A program made the position numbers and the translations under genes. The notes under the pieces were generated by a model that saw only the letters and a program-made list of their open reading frames with translations, did no database searches and was not told the origin of the DNA. Of a DNA stretch of 64,000 nt, positions 53,901-61,039 are shown one piece after another. Source of the stretch: Pseudomonas sp. GV071 (GTDB taxonomy: Bacteria; Pseudomonadota; Gammaproteobacteria; Pseudomonadales; Pseudomonadaceae); the NCBI RefSeq assembly GCF_003050835.1, contig NZ_QAOJ01000007.1, positions 124,001 to 188,000 on the forward strand, given 5' to 3'. Position 1 is the first letter of the stretch. The number at the start of each line of letters is the position of its first letter.

Positions 53901-54915
53901 TGGCCTCGACACAGTAATTGGAGTCAATAGCGATCAGCACATCGGCGGCAGCCGCCCACAACGGCGCGTCGTCGACCAGATAGAAGTAATAGGCAGGATC
54001 GGCACCCCGCTCGGCCAATAGTTCTTTGAAGCGACGCTCGCCGAAGTGGTAGTTGGGCGGCCGGTCTTTGACGATCGGGTTGCACAGCACGCCATCGCGG
54101 CGCAGCGCCTCGCAGGCGTCAATAAAGTTGCCCACGGTCTGGCCGAATATGCCCTCGTCGCCCTGGGCCGTCAGGCTGCTGGTCCAGGTGGTGCCGAACA
54201 CCACAATGGGTTGGCCTGCACGCAGCGCATATTTTTCCCGCAGCTCGCCATTGCGCAGCCCTCGCTCGCCCCGCAGCTTGACGAACTTGTCCCAGGCCGG
54301 GTTGCCAGTCACGCACATACGCTCGGCCGGCACCCCGTAGTCCAGATAGCCCTCCAGCCCACGCTGGCCGTACACCGCGTGTTTATCCGCGGTGAGTTGG
54401 GCATGCACGGTGTGAGGATCATTCAAGGCCAGCGCGTGGGACAGGTGTAACGACGGTATGCCCTGTTCACGCGCCCACAGCATGCCGACCTTGGCCACGC
54501 TCATGACATCTTCGCTGGCGATCATCAGGCACAGTCGGTAACTCTCCTGTGCCAGCTCCAGGCCTTGCAACAGGGTCAGCAGCAGCGGCAGTTCAACATG
54601 CAGACGGGCGCCGAGTACCGGCACGAGCGCCGGGCTGTCTTCCCCTTCCAGGGTGCTCAGCGGGCTTTCCAGATAAGTGTTGATCCGCTGGCGCAAAGGC
54701 GCGAGCTCGGCGTTGATGCGCGCGGCACCGGCCGGCCCCAGTTCATGATCAACCACGAACAGCTTGGCCCCGACCTCGTTGACCACATCCAGCAACGCCT
54801 GGGTCGCGTAGGGCGACAAGGTGACCACCGTCAGCGGCCCGTGGCGGCGGAAGAACTCGCGCAACACGCCTAGTTGGGATTCCCAGAGAAAACAAACAAT
54901 CGCAGACGACTTCAC
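50962..54915 (-). CDS. fgtA: Large multimodular flagellin glycosyltransferase (FgtA-like)
   Basis: A 1317-residue cytosolic protein with four visible parts. Residues about 1–440 resemble a GT-B-type, CDP-glycerophosphotransferase/capsule-like domain (GNPAWDKF 204–211, VVFGTTW, DVLIAIDSNYCVEAMLCGTPAIN). Residues 455–700 look like a degenerate GT2 (FKPDFNLDLLLSFPAMVGRHW, ELDGFNP). Residues 705–960 are a full GT2 (PKVSIVVAVRDH, VDCGS 741–745, SHD 796–798, FYGDVDLCLR 899–908). Residues 990–1317 are a GT4-like domain (PRVGWAGGLSHTGDLE, EYGVLGFPVICSD). Position next to fliC matches the fgtA/rfbC genes that glycosylate flagellin. Which modules are active and which sugars they add is unknown. Confidence 0.88.
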   Translation of the reverse strand: MKSSAIVCFLWESQLGVLREFFRRHGPLTVVTLSPYATQALLDVVNEVGAKLFVVDHELGPAGAARINAELAPLRQRINTYLESPLSTLEGEDSPALVPVLGARLHVELPLLLTLLQGLELAQESYRLCLMIASEDVMSVAKVGMLWAREQGIPSLHLSHALALNDPHTVHAQLTADKHAVYGQRGLEGYLDYGVPAERMCVTGNPAWDKFVKLRGERGLRNGELREKYALRAGQPIVVFGTTWTSSLTAQGDEGIFGQTVGNFIDACEALRRDGVLCNPIVKDRPPNYHFGERRFKELLAERGADPAYYFYLVDDAPLWAAAADVLIAIDSNYCVEAMLCGTPAINLQHPANSVFGPCYDARAGVTDVEASGLAEAIGRLLVDSEFRAAQVARATAGLPYFNLGIDGLASARVAELMSEMAVGLVPKLLTWLEARLPIASERALIAERLQRCQVQRPVLGVLVLDSQGNATALRATLHSLQRALPAPIKTAVFSTAAAVAGETEVDQFQISAETLVEAVNAYTVGEQGVAPFDWLIIVEAGVEFTQAGLLLLCLQLAEAQAAEPHTGEVAHAFFCDELQRTPLGAIGGLFKPDFNLDLLLSFPAMVGRHWAFRQRSVVELDGFNPLFAEAFQLDLQLRLVQGCAGQGLHRVPEVLLIADLPSLAFNPAEQVALEQHLAARGYQATVQAFLPGRYYIDYGHPQQPKVSIVVAVRDHLPLVQRCVDTLLEKTRYANYELLLVDCGSQDAQACSWLASVEALNNEQVRVWRFDGEFNFAAMVNAVAATVEAEYLLLLSHDVQVVQEDWLEQLLNHAQRPEVGVVGAKVLDPQGRIEQAGIILGLHDVAGRGFAGEAGDSPGYMNRLQVAQNYSAVGAACLMVRRELLVEVGGMDEQHLSAFYGDVDLCLRMRAAGFLNVWTPHSVVVRNGIELPALAIDGALARQTAFKAERNEMYHRWLPELASDPAYNPNLSLSNSGFLFDYSSRRVQPLLPQILCYAADSTGCGHYRIKQPFAAMRDQGLIDGLVSHTHMLPVELERFHAQSVIFQRQITEQQIAEMEEVKALSSVFKVYELDDYLPNLPLKSTHRDAMPRDVRKSMRRAIALTDRFVVSTAPLAEACADMHPDIRVVANRLPVSWWGGLKAQRRVGRKPRVGWAGGLSHTGDLELIVDVVRELADEVEWVFLGMCPEPLKPIVHEFHAGVPIEHYPAKLASLNLDLALAPLEQNQFNDCKSNLRLLEYGVLGFPVICSDVICYRDGLPVTRVKNRFKNWVDAIRMHLADLDATARMGDELRSVVRRDWMLEGANLENWLKAWSPD

Positions 54916-55985
54916 GAGCTGACTCCGCTGTGGGTCTTGAAGTATTCACGCAACAGGCTGGTGGCCAGTTGGTAGTCCAGGCCGGCCGCCAGATTGACCT
55001 GCTGGCGCAGCAATTGATCGCCGGCCCAGTCATGCACGATGGCCATGTTGCGTTGATCAATGGCATCGGCGCCAAGCCAGTGCTGCAGTTGCTGTTGAGT
55101 CTGTTGATCCAGGTAGGCCTGGGGCTCGAAGCCGGGCCGGTAAGCCGCCAAGGCACGGAGCAGCAGGTACAGCACATGGCGGGTACGCAGGGAAATTGCG
55201 TGCGCCGCGCCCTGTTCGGCGAACTGCGCGGCCGTCAAACCAAGCAGCGTCTCGATGCCGGCCAGCGTCGGGCTATCGACCACCGCCTCGAGCGCGGCCA
55301 AGCGCGTCAGCCACTGCACGTTGACGGCAGGGTCGGGGCGCTTTTCCAAGCTCACCAGGTAACGACCACTGGCTACCGGCGAGAGCTTGGCCAGTACCTG
55401 CTGTTCCAGCAACAGGGCCAGGGCATGCAGGTGCTCATCGCTTTCCAGCCAGGACAGCAGACGCAACCATTTGAACCGATGGGGCAAGGCGCGATACAGC
55501 AAGGCGTTGTCCCACAGCCCGGCGTAGGGCTCCAGGGCAACCAGGCTCAGCCCCCGTGCGGAGGCCAGGGCCAGCAGGTCGCTGGGCGCACAGAACGCGG
55601 TGGCCTGATCCTCACGGGCGTTTTCCGGCCACTGCTCCATATCGCCCGCAAACGCCGCCTGCCAATGGGCCGGCGAACGCAAATCCAGCACCAGCCGTCC
55701 GCCGGGGCGCAGCGCTTCGGCACAGGTGTCGAGCAGCTGTGGCAACTGGCGGTTCGCCGCCAGCGCAGCAAAGGCGACTATGGCCTCCTGGCTCCCAGGC
55801 TGCAGGGCTGCTGCGTCCGCGCCGTTCAGCGTCAGCGCCGCGCCGCCGCTCAACTGGCGCTGGGCGAAAGACTGCTCGACACTCTGGCGCAACCGGCTGA
55901 TGCCGGCATTGGCAAACAGCTGCGGCCCGCTGGAAAGCTGCAGCTGGGTATTGACCCAGTCAGGCGTGTTCGAAGTTTGAGTCAT
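54912..55985 (-). CDS. Methyltransferase-like protein of the flagellin glycosylation island
   Basis: 357 residues. The segment ALQPGSQEAIVAFAALAANRQLPQLLDTCAEALRPGGRLVLDLRSP resembles the post-motif region of SAM-dependent methyltransferases. The usual N-terminal VLDLGCGxG loop is absent, so activity is doubtful. The C-terminal half (about 190–357) is helical with no recognised domain. It overlaps the glycosyltransferase start by four bases and lies 40 bases after the PIG-L gene. It may be a degenerate methyltransferase or a partner of the glycosyltransferase. Confidence 0.6.
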   Translation of the reverse strand: MTQTSNTPDWVNTQLQLSSGPQLFANAGISRLRQSVEQSFAQRQLSGGAALTLNGADAAALQPGSQEAIVAFAALAANRQLPQLLDTCAEALRPGGRLVLDLRSPAHWQAAFAGDMEQWPENAREDQATAFCAPSDLLALASARGLSLVALEPYAGLWDNALLYRALPHRFKWLRLLSWLESDEHLHALALLLEQQVLAKLSPVASGRYLVSLEKRPDPAVNVQWLTRLAALEAVVDSPTLAGIETLLGLTAAQFAEQGAAHAISLRTRHVLYLLLRALAAYRPGFEPQAYLDQQTQQQLQHWLGADAIDQRNMAIVHDWAGDQLLRQQVNLAAGLDYQLATSLLREYFKTHSGVSS

Positions 55986-56025
55986 GGTGATCTGGCTCGT
56001 TGCGGTGACGACTGGCAGTCATCAC

Positions 56026-56709
56026 TCAGTGAAAATTCAGGCGGCGCCCGAGAACAAAGGCTTCTGCCGCGTCTACCCCAACCGTTGCCCCGCGCCACCG
56101 CGCCAGGTGCTCGACAGCGCGTACCGAACGCGGGTGCGGCCAGGCGCGCATCTCCATGGCATAGGCATCCAGGGCACGCAGCTTGGCGTCCAGGGTCTGG
56201 GAAATATCGTTGAACCAGTTCGGTAGAAACGCCGGCGCACTATGGGGAATCTGCCACTCGGTAGAAGACGCCACCTCGAAAAAAAGCAGCGTGTGCACCG
56301 GATGCCCCGGCTGCGGCCGGCAAGCGGTTACCACTGCCTCGTGCAGCAAACGGTGGTCGATATTCACGTCACCGCTCCAGTGCCCATAGACCACGCCGGG
56401 CTGGTGACGCTGCACCAGGGCTTCGACCTTTTGCACGATATCCAGCAGGTCCAGGCTATCGAGACGGTTGTCCGGCAGGTCGAAGCATTCCAGGCTGGCG
56501 ACCCCCAGGATGGCATTGGCGTTTTTGCAGGCGCTGCGCAGCGCGGCTTGCTCGGCCTCAGCGGGCGTGCCGCGGCTGAACAGCCCTTGCGCCATGATCG
56601 CCACATGCACCTGATCACCGCGGGCGGCATGCCAGGCGATGGTGCCGCCGCAGCCCAACACTTCATCGTCGGGATGGGCGGCGATCACCAATACGGTTTC
56701 CTGCGTCAT
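56026..56709 (-). CDS. PIG-L (LmbE)-family deacetylase
   Basis: A 227-residue zinc-dependent N-acetyl-sugar deacetylase. The metal site AHPDDEVLGCGG is at residues 11–22. GHWSGDVNIDHRLLHEAV supplies the remaining histidine and aspartate, and LPDNRLDSLDL is also typical. In this island it could deacetylate a GlcNAc-type or lipid-linked precursor, allowing an unusual acyl group to be added. The start overlaps the stop of the upstream flavoprotein gene in an ATGA junction. Confidence 0.9.
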   Translation of the reverse strand: MTQETVLVIAAHPDDEVLGCGGTIAWHAARGDQVHVAIMAQGLFSRGTPAEAEQAALRSACKNANAILGVASLECFDLPDNRLDSLDLLDIVQKVEALVQRHQPGVVYGHWSGDVNIDHRLLHEAVVTACRPQPGHPVHTLLFFEVASSTEWQIPHSAPAFLPNWFNDISQTLDAKLRALDAYAMEMRAWPHPRSVRAVEHLARWRGATVGVDAAEAFVLGRRLNFH

Positions 56710-58058
56710 TGCGCCTCCTGGAGCAAATCCGGTTGGCCGAAGCGCTGTTGCAACTGCCGGGCAGTTTCCAGCAGCACATCAGTCATAAAAAAAGCGTCCG
56801 AAGCGTTACGCCCACACAGCAGCAGCCGCTCGGACAAACCTGAGACCTGCTCACGCAACGCTTGCTGCGCGGCCTCCTGGGCCAGGGTCACTTCGGGAAA
56901 CCCATTGGTGATCGCCTGCTCCGCCACCACGCGAACCACACAATCGGCAGTCAGCAAGCCGGCCGCACGCAGTTCCGCGATCACCGCCTGGCCCTGCTCG
57001 ACCGGCGTTTCATCGCCGCGTTCGAGGGCTTCCACCGTCACCCGCCAAGGCTCGCCGGGGCGCGGTAAAAAGTTGTCGTAGAAGGTGACGCGAAAGGCCC
57101 GCGCGCCGACCTGGTTGAGATAAACGTAGTGACAATCACAGCCCGGCGCCTGATCGAGCAGCAGATGAAACAGCCGAATCGGCAGGAACCGCGGCGGCCC
57201 ACCCGTACTCGGCAGCCCCAGTGCGCGGGCGAGAAACGCCACCGGCGCAGTCCAGACCAATTGTTCGAAGTCATGCTGACTGCCATCGGCGAGCAGCAAG
57301 TGCCCGCTGTTCAGGTCCACGCTGCGGATGTCGGCACCGGTCAGCAACTGCCCGCCCCGGGCGACCAGTTGCTCACACAAGGCCGTGGTCCACGCGCCCA
57401 TGCCGCCTTCACTCGGGTAGCAATGGCGAATCGCGCTGCGCCCTTCGGTGTAGTCGGCAAAGCCCACCTTGCTGTCGTACAGAGGCGAGCGCTTGAGCTC
57501 GCGGCAGGCCTGCGGCGAGCCGGCGATCACCCGCCCATAGCCGAGAAACAGGTGGGCCTTGCTGCTGAGCTGTTCCAGGCTGGCCTGGTAAAAACGCCCG
57601 AGCAGCGGCTTGAACACGCGCTGCACCAGCGCCGCGCCAAAATGCTGGTGCAAGGCCTGATCGAGATTGGCCACCGCTTGCGGTGGCTCCGCCGCACTGA
57701 TCAAGTCCGCCAGGCAGGCCTGGTAGTCCTCTCGCGGCAAGCGGGTGAGGTCGAGAAACTGGCTACGTGTATTCAGCACGCCCTGGAACACATTGCCGAC
57801 CTTGAGCACCGGCACGTCCTGCCAGGTCAGCCCGAGGTTGTCGAACATCAGCCCGTCCACCACCGGTTGGCCGGTGAACGCCGGGATATGGGTGCCCAGG
57901 TCAAACACATGGCCGTCGCCAACCTGCTGCGAGCGCAACAAGCCACCGCAAGCCTCAGCGCGCTCCAGCAACAGCACCGGTTTGCCACAGGCCTGCAGCC
58001 AGCGTGCCGCCAACAGCCCGGCAACGCCACCGCCCACCACCACAATCGGTTTGGCCAT
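56706..58058 (-). CDS. FAD-dependent amine-oxidase/UDP-galactopyranose-mutase-like protein
   Basis: 450 residues beginning VVVGGGVAGLLAARWLQACGKPVLLLERAEACGGLL, a dinucleotide-binding fold followed by the NAD(P)-binding_8 signature. FDLGTHIPAFTGQP resembles the substrate region of UDP-galactopyranose mutase and O-antigen flavoproteins. The C-terminal LLLCGRNASDAFFMTDVLLETA also binds FAD in relatives. It may isomerise or oxidise a sugar nucleotide used on flagellin. It lies three bases after the methyltransferase stop and overlaps PIG-L by four. Confidence 0.82.
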   Translation of the reverse strand: MAKPIVVVGGGVAGLLAARWLQACGKPVLLLERAEACGGLLRSQQVGDGHVFDLGTHIPAFTGQPVVDGLMFDNLGLTWQDVPVLKVGNVFQGVLNTRSQFLDLTRLPREDYQACLADLISAAEPPQAVANLDQALHQHFGAALVQRVFKPLLGRFYQASLEQLSSKAHLFLGYGRVIAGSPQACRELKRSPLYDSKVGFADYTEGRSAIRHCYPSEGGMGAWTTALCEQLVARGGQLLTGADIRSVDLNSGHLLLADGSQHDFEQLVWTAPVAFLARALGLPSTGGPPRFLPIRLFHLLLDQAPGCDCHYVYLNQVGARAFRVTFYDNFLPRPGEPWRVTVEALERGDETPVEQGQAVIAELRAAGLLTADCVVRVVAEQAITNGFPEVTLAQEAAQQALREQVSGLSERLLLCGRNASDAFFMTDVLLETARQLQQRFGQPDLLQEAQ

Positions 58059-58061
58059 GGC

Positions 58062-58733
58062 TCAGCCCAACGGCTTACGGGCGACCAGCAGCCACGATGC
58101 GAAACGATGATGGTCGGCGGGCTCATGGCGCTGGGACTGTTTTTCTTCCAGCGCCAGCAGTTGGAAGTCCCCAAACAGCTCGCGCAGGTGCGCCTGATCG
58201 GAGAAATGCACATTGCCGGTGTTGGCGAACGAGCCTGTGGTAAAGGCCTTGCGGGTGTAGCGGTCTTCACCCTCCTCGCCCAGGGCATAGTCCGAATGCA
58301 GGGTCGAGTACCAATCCACGCCGATAAAAAAACCGCCGGGCCGCAAGGCGTCATAGACCTGGCGCAAGCAGCGGCGAATCGCTTGCCCACCGTTGCAGGT
58401 CAGCGACGCACGGTCGATCACCAGGTCGAACCCCGGGGCGAAATCCCAGGGTTGGGTGAAGTCGCCGGTGACAATGTTCGAGGCCAGTTGCGGCAAGCGC
58501 TCACGCAGCTTGGCGGCAATGGTCGGGCTGCCTTCGATGGCGTAGTAGTCCACCCCCAGCGCCTGGAAAAACGGGATATTCGCCCCGGCCCCGCAGCCCA
58601 GCTCCAGCACCCGGCTGTGCGCGCCCAGATCGCGGCAATGACGCCGGGTCAGGCTGACCACATCGGACCAGGGCCATACCGACAGATGGGTGTTCTCGGC
58701 GTACCGCTGTTCCCACTCGTTGGAAAAACTCAT
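58062..58733 (-). CDS. SAM-dependent methyltransferase
   Basis: A 223-residue class I methyltransferase. It starts MSFSNEWEQRYAENTHLSVWPWSDVV and has motif I VLELGCGAGANIPFF, acidic residue in AIEGSP, GFDLVIDRASL and LRPGGFFIGVDWYS. The start ATG 58733 overlaps the WbqC stop by four bases and has GGGAG five bases upstream; the longer frame is not needed. It probably methylates a sugar or amino group in the flagellin glycan; the substrate is unknown. Confidence 0.88.
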   Translation of the reverse strand: MSFSNEWEQRYAENTHLSVWPWSDVVSLTRRHCRDLGAHSRVLELGCGAGANIPFFQALGVDYYAIEGSPTIAAKLRERLPQLASNIVTGDFTQPWDFAPGFDLVIDRASLTCNGGQAIRRCLRQVYDALRPGGFFIGVDWYSTLHSDYALGEEGEDRYTRKAFTTGSFANTGNVHFSDQAHLRELFGDFQLLALEEKQSQRHEPADHHRFASWLLVARKPLG

Positions 58734-59425
58734 AGCCACTCCCTGCATTCGGTTCGGCTGTCGCCGCTGTTCATCCACCAGTCCAGCACACTCAAGCCGG
58801 GCACAAATTCGCCCCACAGCTGTGGGTAGCTGGGCGGGGAAAACGCCTGATAACACACCTCGATGCCCGCTGCCGCAAATGCCGCCTCATCAAGATAATC
58901 GCGCCCCAGGGCGCCGGACAAATAATGCTCGGCCGCCAGGCTGCGGCAGATATCCAGCACCAGCTCCGACTTGCGGCTGCTCAGTGCCAGGTCGCTGGCA
59001 CGCACCAGACGAGTAGTAATGCCAAGCTCCGCCAACCAGAACTGCAACTGCTGCCAGCACAGCTCGGCCAGGTTGTCTTCGTATTGCGCATACAAGGCCT
59101 CGAGTTTGCCAAAACGCTCGGCGAACTGCGGCGCCTTGCGGTAGTTCAGGCTGATGGCCTTGAGATGGTCAGCACGCCAGTTCTTGCTGTTGTCGATCTG
59201 CGTATCGCGCAGGGTGCCATCCAGATGGCCACGGGTACGCACCGGGATGGTCAGCCACTGCGCGCCCTGGGGCGTCTTGATCCGGTTGCGGTTGATAAAG
59301 CTGTTTTTCTCGAACTGCACGGTGTCGAGGAACACAAACACCTCTACCCGGGCAATCCGTTCGAAATAGCCCAGCCAGGGCAAGTAGGCCGGTTGATGGG
59401 CGGCGAGCCCGCGTGCCTCAGCCAT
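58730..59425 (-). CDS. WbqC-family protein
   Basis: 231 residues with the WbqC signature AAHQPAYLPWLGYFERIARVEVFVFLDTVQFEKNSFINRNRIKTPQGAQWLTIPV near the start. WbqC-family proteins occur in O-antigen and glycosylation clusters. Some act in transfer of acyl or amino-acid groups to sugar amines, but most are uncharacterised. It overlaps the PseH gene by eight bases and the methyltransferase by four, so it is firmly part of the operon. Confidence 0.88.
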   Translation of the reverse strand: MAEARGLAAHQPAYLPWLGYFERIARVEVFVFLDTVQFEKNSFINRNRIKTPQGAQWLTIPVRTRGHLDGTLRDTQIDNSKNWRADHLKAISLNYRKAPQFAERFGKLEALYAQYEDNLAELCWQQLQFWLAELGITTRLVRASDLALSSRKSELVLDICRSLAAEHYLSGALGRDYLDEAAFAAAGIEVCYQAFSPPSYPQLWGEFVPGLSVLDWWMNSGDSRTECREWL

Positions 59426-59969
59426 CTAGCAGCTCACTCAGCAGCGCCTGGCGCTGCGTCTGCCAGGCGTCGGCGAACAAGGCGAACAGCTCGATATCGA
59501 ACACCCCATCGTCGCGATGAATATGCCGCCGACGCCGCCCTTCCGAGGCAAAGCCCAGGCGTTGGTGCACCCGCAGGCTGGCGCTGTTGAAGCTGAGGAC
59601 TTCCGAGCAGATTTTTTCCAGACCCAGCTCGGTGAACGCGTAGTCGGCGACGCAAAACAGCATGCGCGCGCCGCTGCCTTTGGGCTGCGGGGTATCGGCC
59701 AGATTGAAGCCCCAGGAACACCGCCGATGCTGCACCGTGATGTCGGTGAGGCTGGCGTAACCGATGGCCTCATCGCCCTGTTGAAAAACCAGGTGGCGCG
59801 ACTGCGGGTTGGCCAGCTCGGCAGCCAGCCAGCGCATATGGGTGGCCAACTCGATAGGCGCGGTGTTGTACATGAACGGGCGATTGCTCTCGGCATTGCG
59901 CCAGCGCAGCAGCAGCTCGGCATCGGCCGCTTCGACGCGGCGCAAGCTGAATGCGCCAGCCTCGCTCAT
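59418..59969 (-). CDS. pseH: GNAT N-acetyltransferase, PseH-like
   Basis: A 183-residue acetyl-CoA-dependent acetyltransferase. It begins MSEAGAFSLRRVEAADAELLLRWRNAE and includes EAIGYASLTDITVQHRRCSWGFNLAD, GARMLFCVADYAFTELGLEKICSEVLSFN and SLRVHQRLGFASEGRRRRHI, the typical PseH order. It should N-acetylate the 4-amino sugar made by PseC before hydrolysis by PseG. ATG 59969 overlaps the synthase stop by four bases; the long upstream frame is antisense-like and rejected. Confidence 0.88.
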   Translation of the reverse strand: MSEAGAFSLRRVEAADAELLLRWRNAESNRPFMYNTAPIELATHMRWLAAELANPQSRHLVFQQGDEAIGYASLTDITVQHRRCSWGFNLADTPQPKGSGARMLFCVADYAFTELGLEKICSEVLSFNSASLRVHQRLGFASEGRRRRHIHRDDGVFDIELFALFADAWQTQRQALLSELLDG

Positions 59970-61039
59970 CGACCCGCTCCGACCACGAAGTCGCCCAGCT
60001 GCAACAGCTCGCCTTCGCCAATGGCGCGGGTGGCAACGCTGCCAATGGCCTGGTCGAACAGCGCCGGTGACAGGCCGTTGCCGGGGCGACGCAAACCGAT
60101 ATTGTTCGCCGTCAGGGTTTCCCCGGCGGCAATGGCGCGGATCGCCATCAGGCTGCGGCGCGCCAGAATGCGCATATCCACCTCGGCGGCTGTCGGCCGT
60201 ACAAACGGCGAACCGAGAATGCGGCTGGCGCGGTGGATATGCTCGATCCACTCGGTAAGCCCCTGCACATTCTCCGAGAACCAGTGATCCGGGCCTGGCA
60301 GGTCGTGGTCGAGGGTGAAGTGCTTTTCAAACAGGCGGGCGCCACGCGCCACCGCCAAGGCTGCCGCCAACGGCCCCTGGGTGTGATCGGAAAAACCCAC
60401 CAGCAAACCGGGGAAGGCCTGTTGCAGGGTGGTCAGTTTACTCAGGTTCACATCGGCGTCCGGCGTCGGGTACTGCGAGGTGCACAGCAGCAGCGCCACC
60501 GGCTTGCCGGCGAACCAGCCCACCCCTTCCAGGGCCTGGTGCACCTCGGCCAAATCGCTCATGCCGCAGGACAGAATCAGCGGCAAACCGGCTTCGGCAT
60601 AAGAGCGCAGCAGCGGCAGGTTGGTGAAATCGTCCGAGCCCACCTTGATCGCCGGCACGCCGATTTGCAGCAACAGGTCGAGGTCGCTGCGGTTCTGTGG
60701 CGACGAGAAAAAGGTGATGCCCACTTTTGCGCAATAGGCCTTTACCTGGCGCCATTGCTCGGGGCTGAACTGGTAGCGCTGGAACATCGCCAGCATCGAT
60801 TCGGTAACGCTCTGGCCCTGGGACTTGTAGGTGAACATCTGCTGCGGATCGCCGCAGAATTCCTCGGCCTTGAAGGTCTGAAATTTCACCGCATCGGCAC
60901 CGGCCGCCTTGGCGGCATCGATCATGCGCAGGGCCAAGTCGAGGTCACCGTTGTGGTTAATGCCCACCTCGGCAATGCAGTACGGCGGCTGGTCGGCGCC
61001 GATGAGGCGGCCAGCGATGGCAAAGCTGTTGTGCGACAT
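59966..61039 (-). CDS. pseI: NeuB-family nonulosonate synthase in the PseI position
   Basis: A 357-residue enzyme that condenses a 6-carbon amino sugar with phosphoenolpyruvate to a nonulosonic acid. It has YCIAEVGINHNGDLDLALRMID, ADAVKFQTFKAEEF, GFSDHTQG, LFEKHFTLDHDLPGPDHWFS and a C-terminal SAF (antifreeze-like) domain (RRSLMAIRAIAAGETLTANNIGLRRPGNGLSP). The GINHNGD and GPDH forms are closer to NeuB/LegI/SpsE than to Campylobacter PseI, whereas all neighbours are Pse-type. I keep pseI as a positional name. It overlaps pseG by one base. Confidence 0.82.
   Translation of the reverse strand: MSHNSFAIAGRLIGADQPPYCIAEVGINHNGDLDLALRMIDAAKAAGADAVKFQTFKAEEFCGDPQQMFTYKSQGQSVTESMLAMFQRYQFSPEQWRQVKAYCAKVGITFFSSPQNRSDLDLLLQIGVPAIKVGSDDFTNLPLLRSYAEAGLPLILSCGMSDLAEVHQALEGVGWFAGKPVALLLCTSQYPTPDADVNLSKLTTLQQAFPGLLVGFSDHTQGPLAAALAVARGARLFEKHFTLDHDLPGPDHWFSENVQGLTEWIEHIHRASRILGSPFVRPTAAEVDMRILARRSLMAIRAIAAGETLTANNIGLRRPGNGLSPALFDQAIGSVATRAIGEGELLQLGDFVVGAGR

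Noticed and set aside
52387..54021. A 544-codon plus-strand frame over the large glycosyltransferase
   Set aside because: Antisense to the glycosyltransferase with Gln/Arg/His-rich low-information sequence.
59970..60251. N-terminal extension of the PseH-like acetyltransferase
   Set aside because: It is antisense-frame-like sequence inside pseI; ATG 59969 gives family length and the ATGA overlap.
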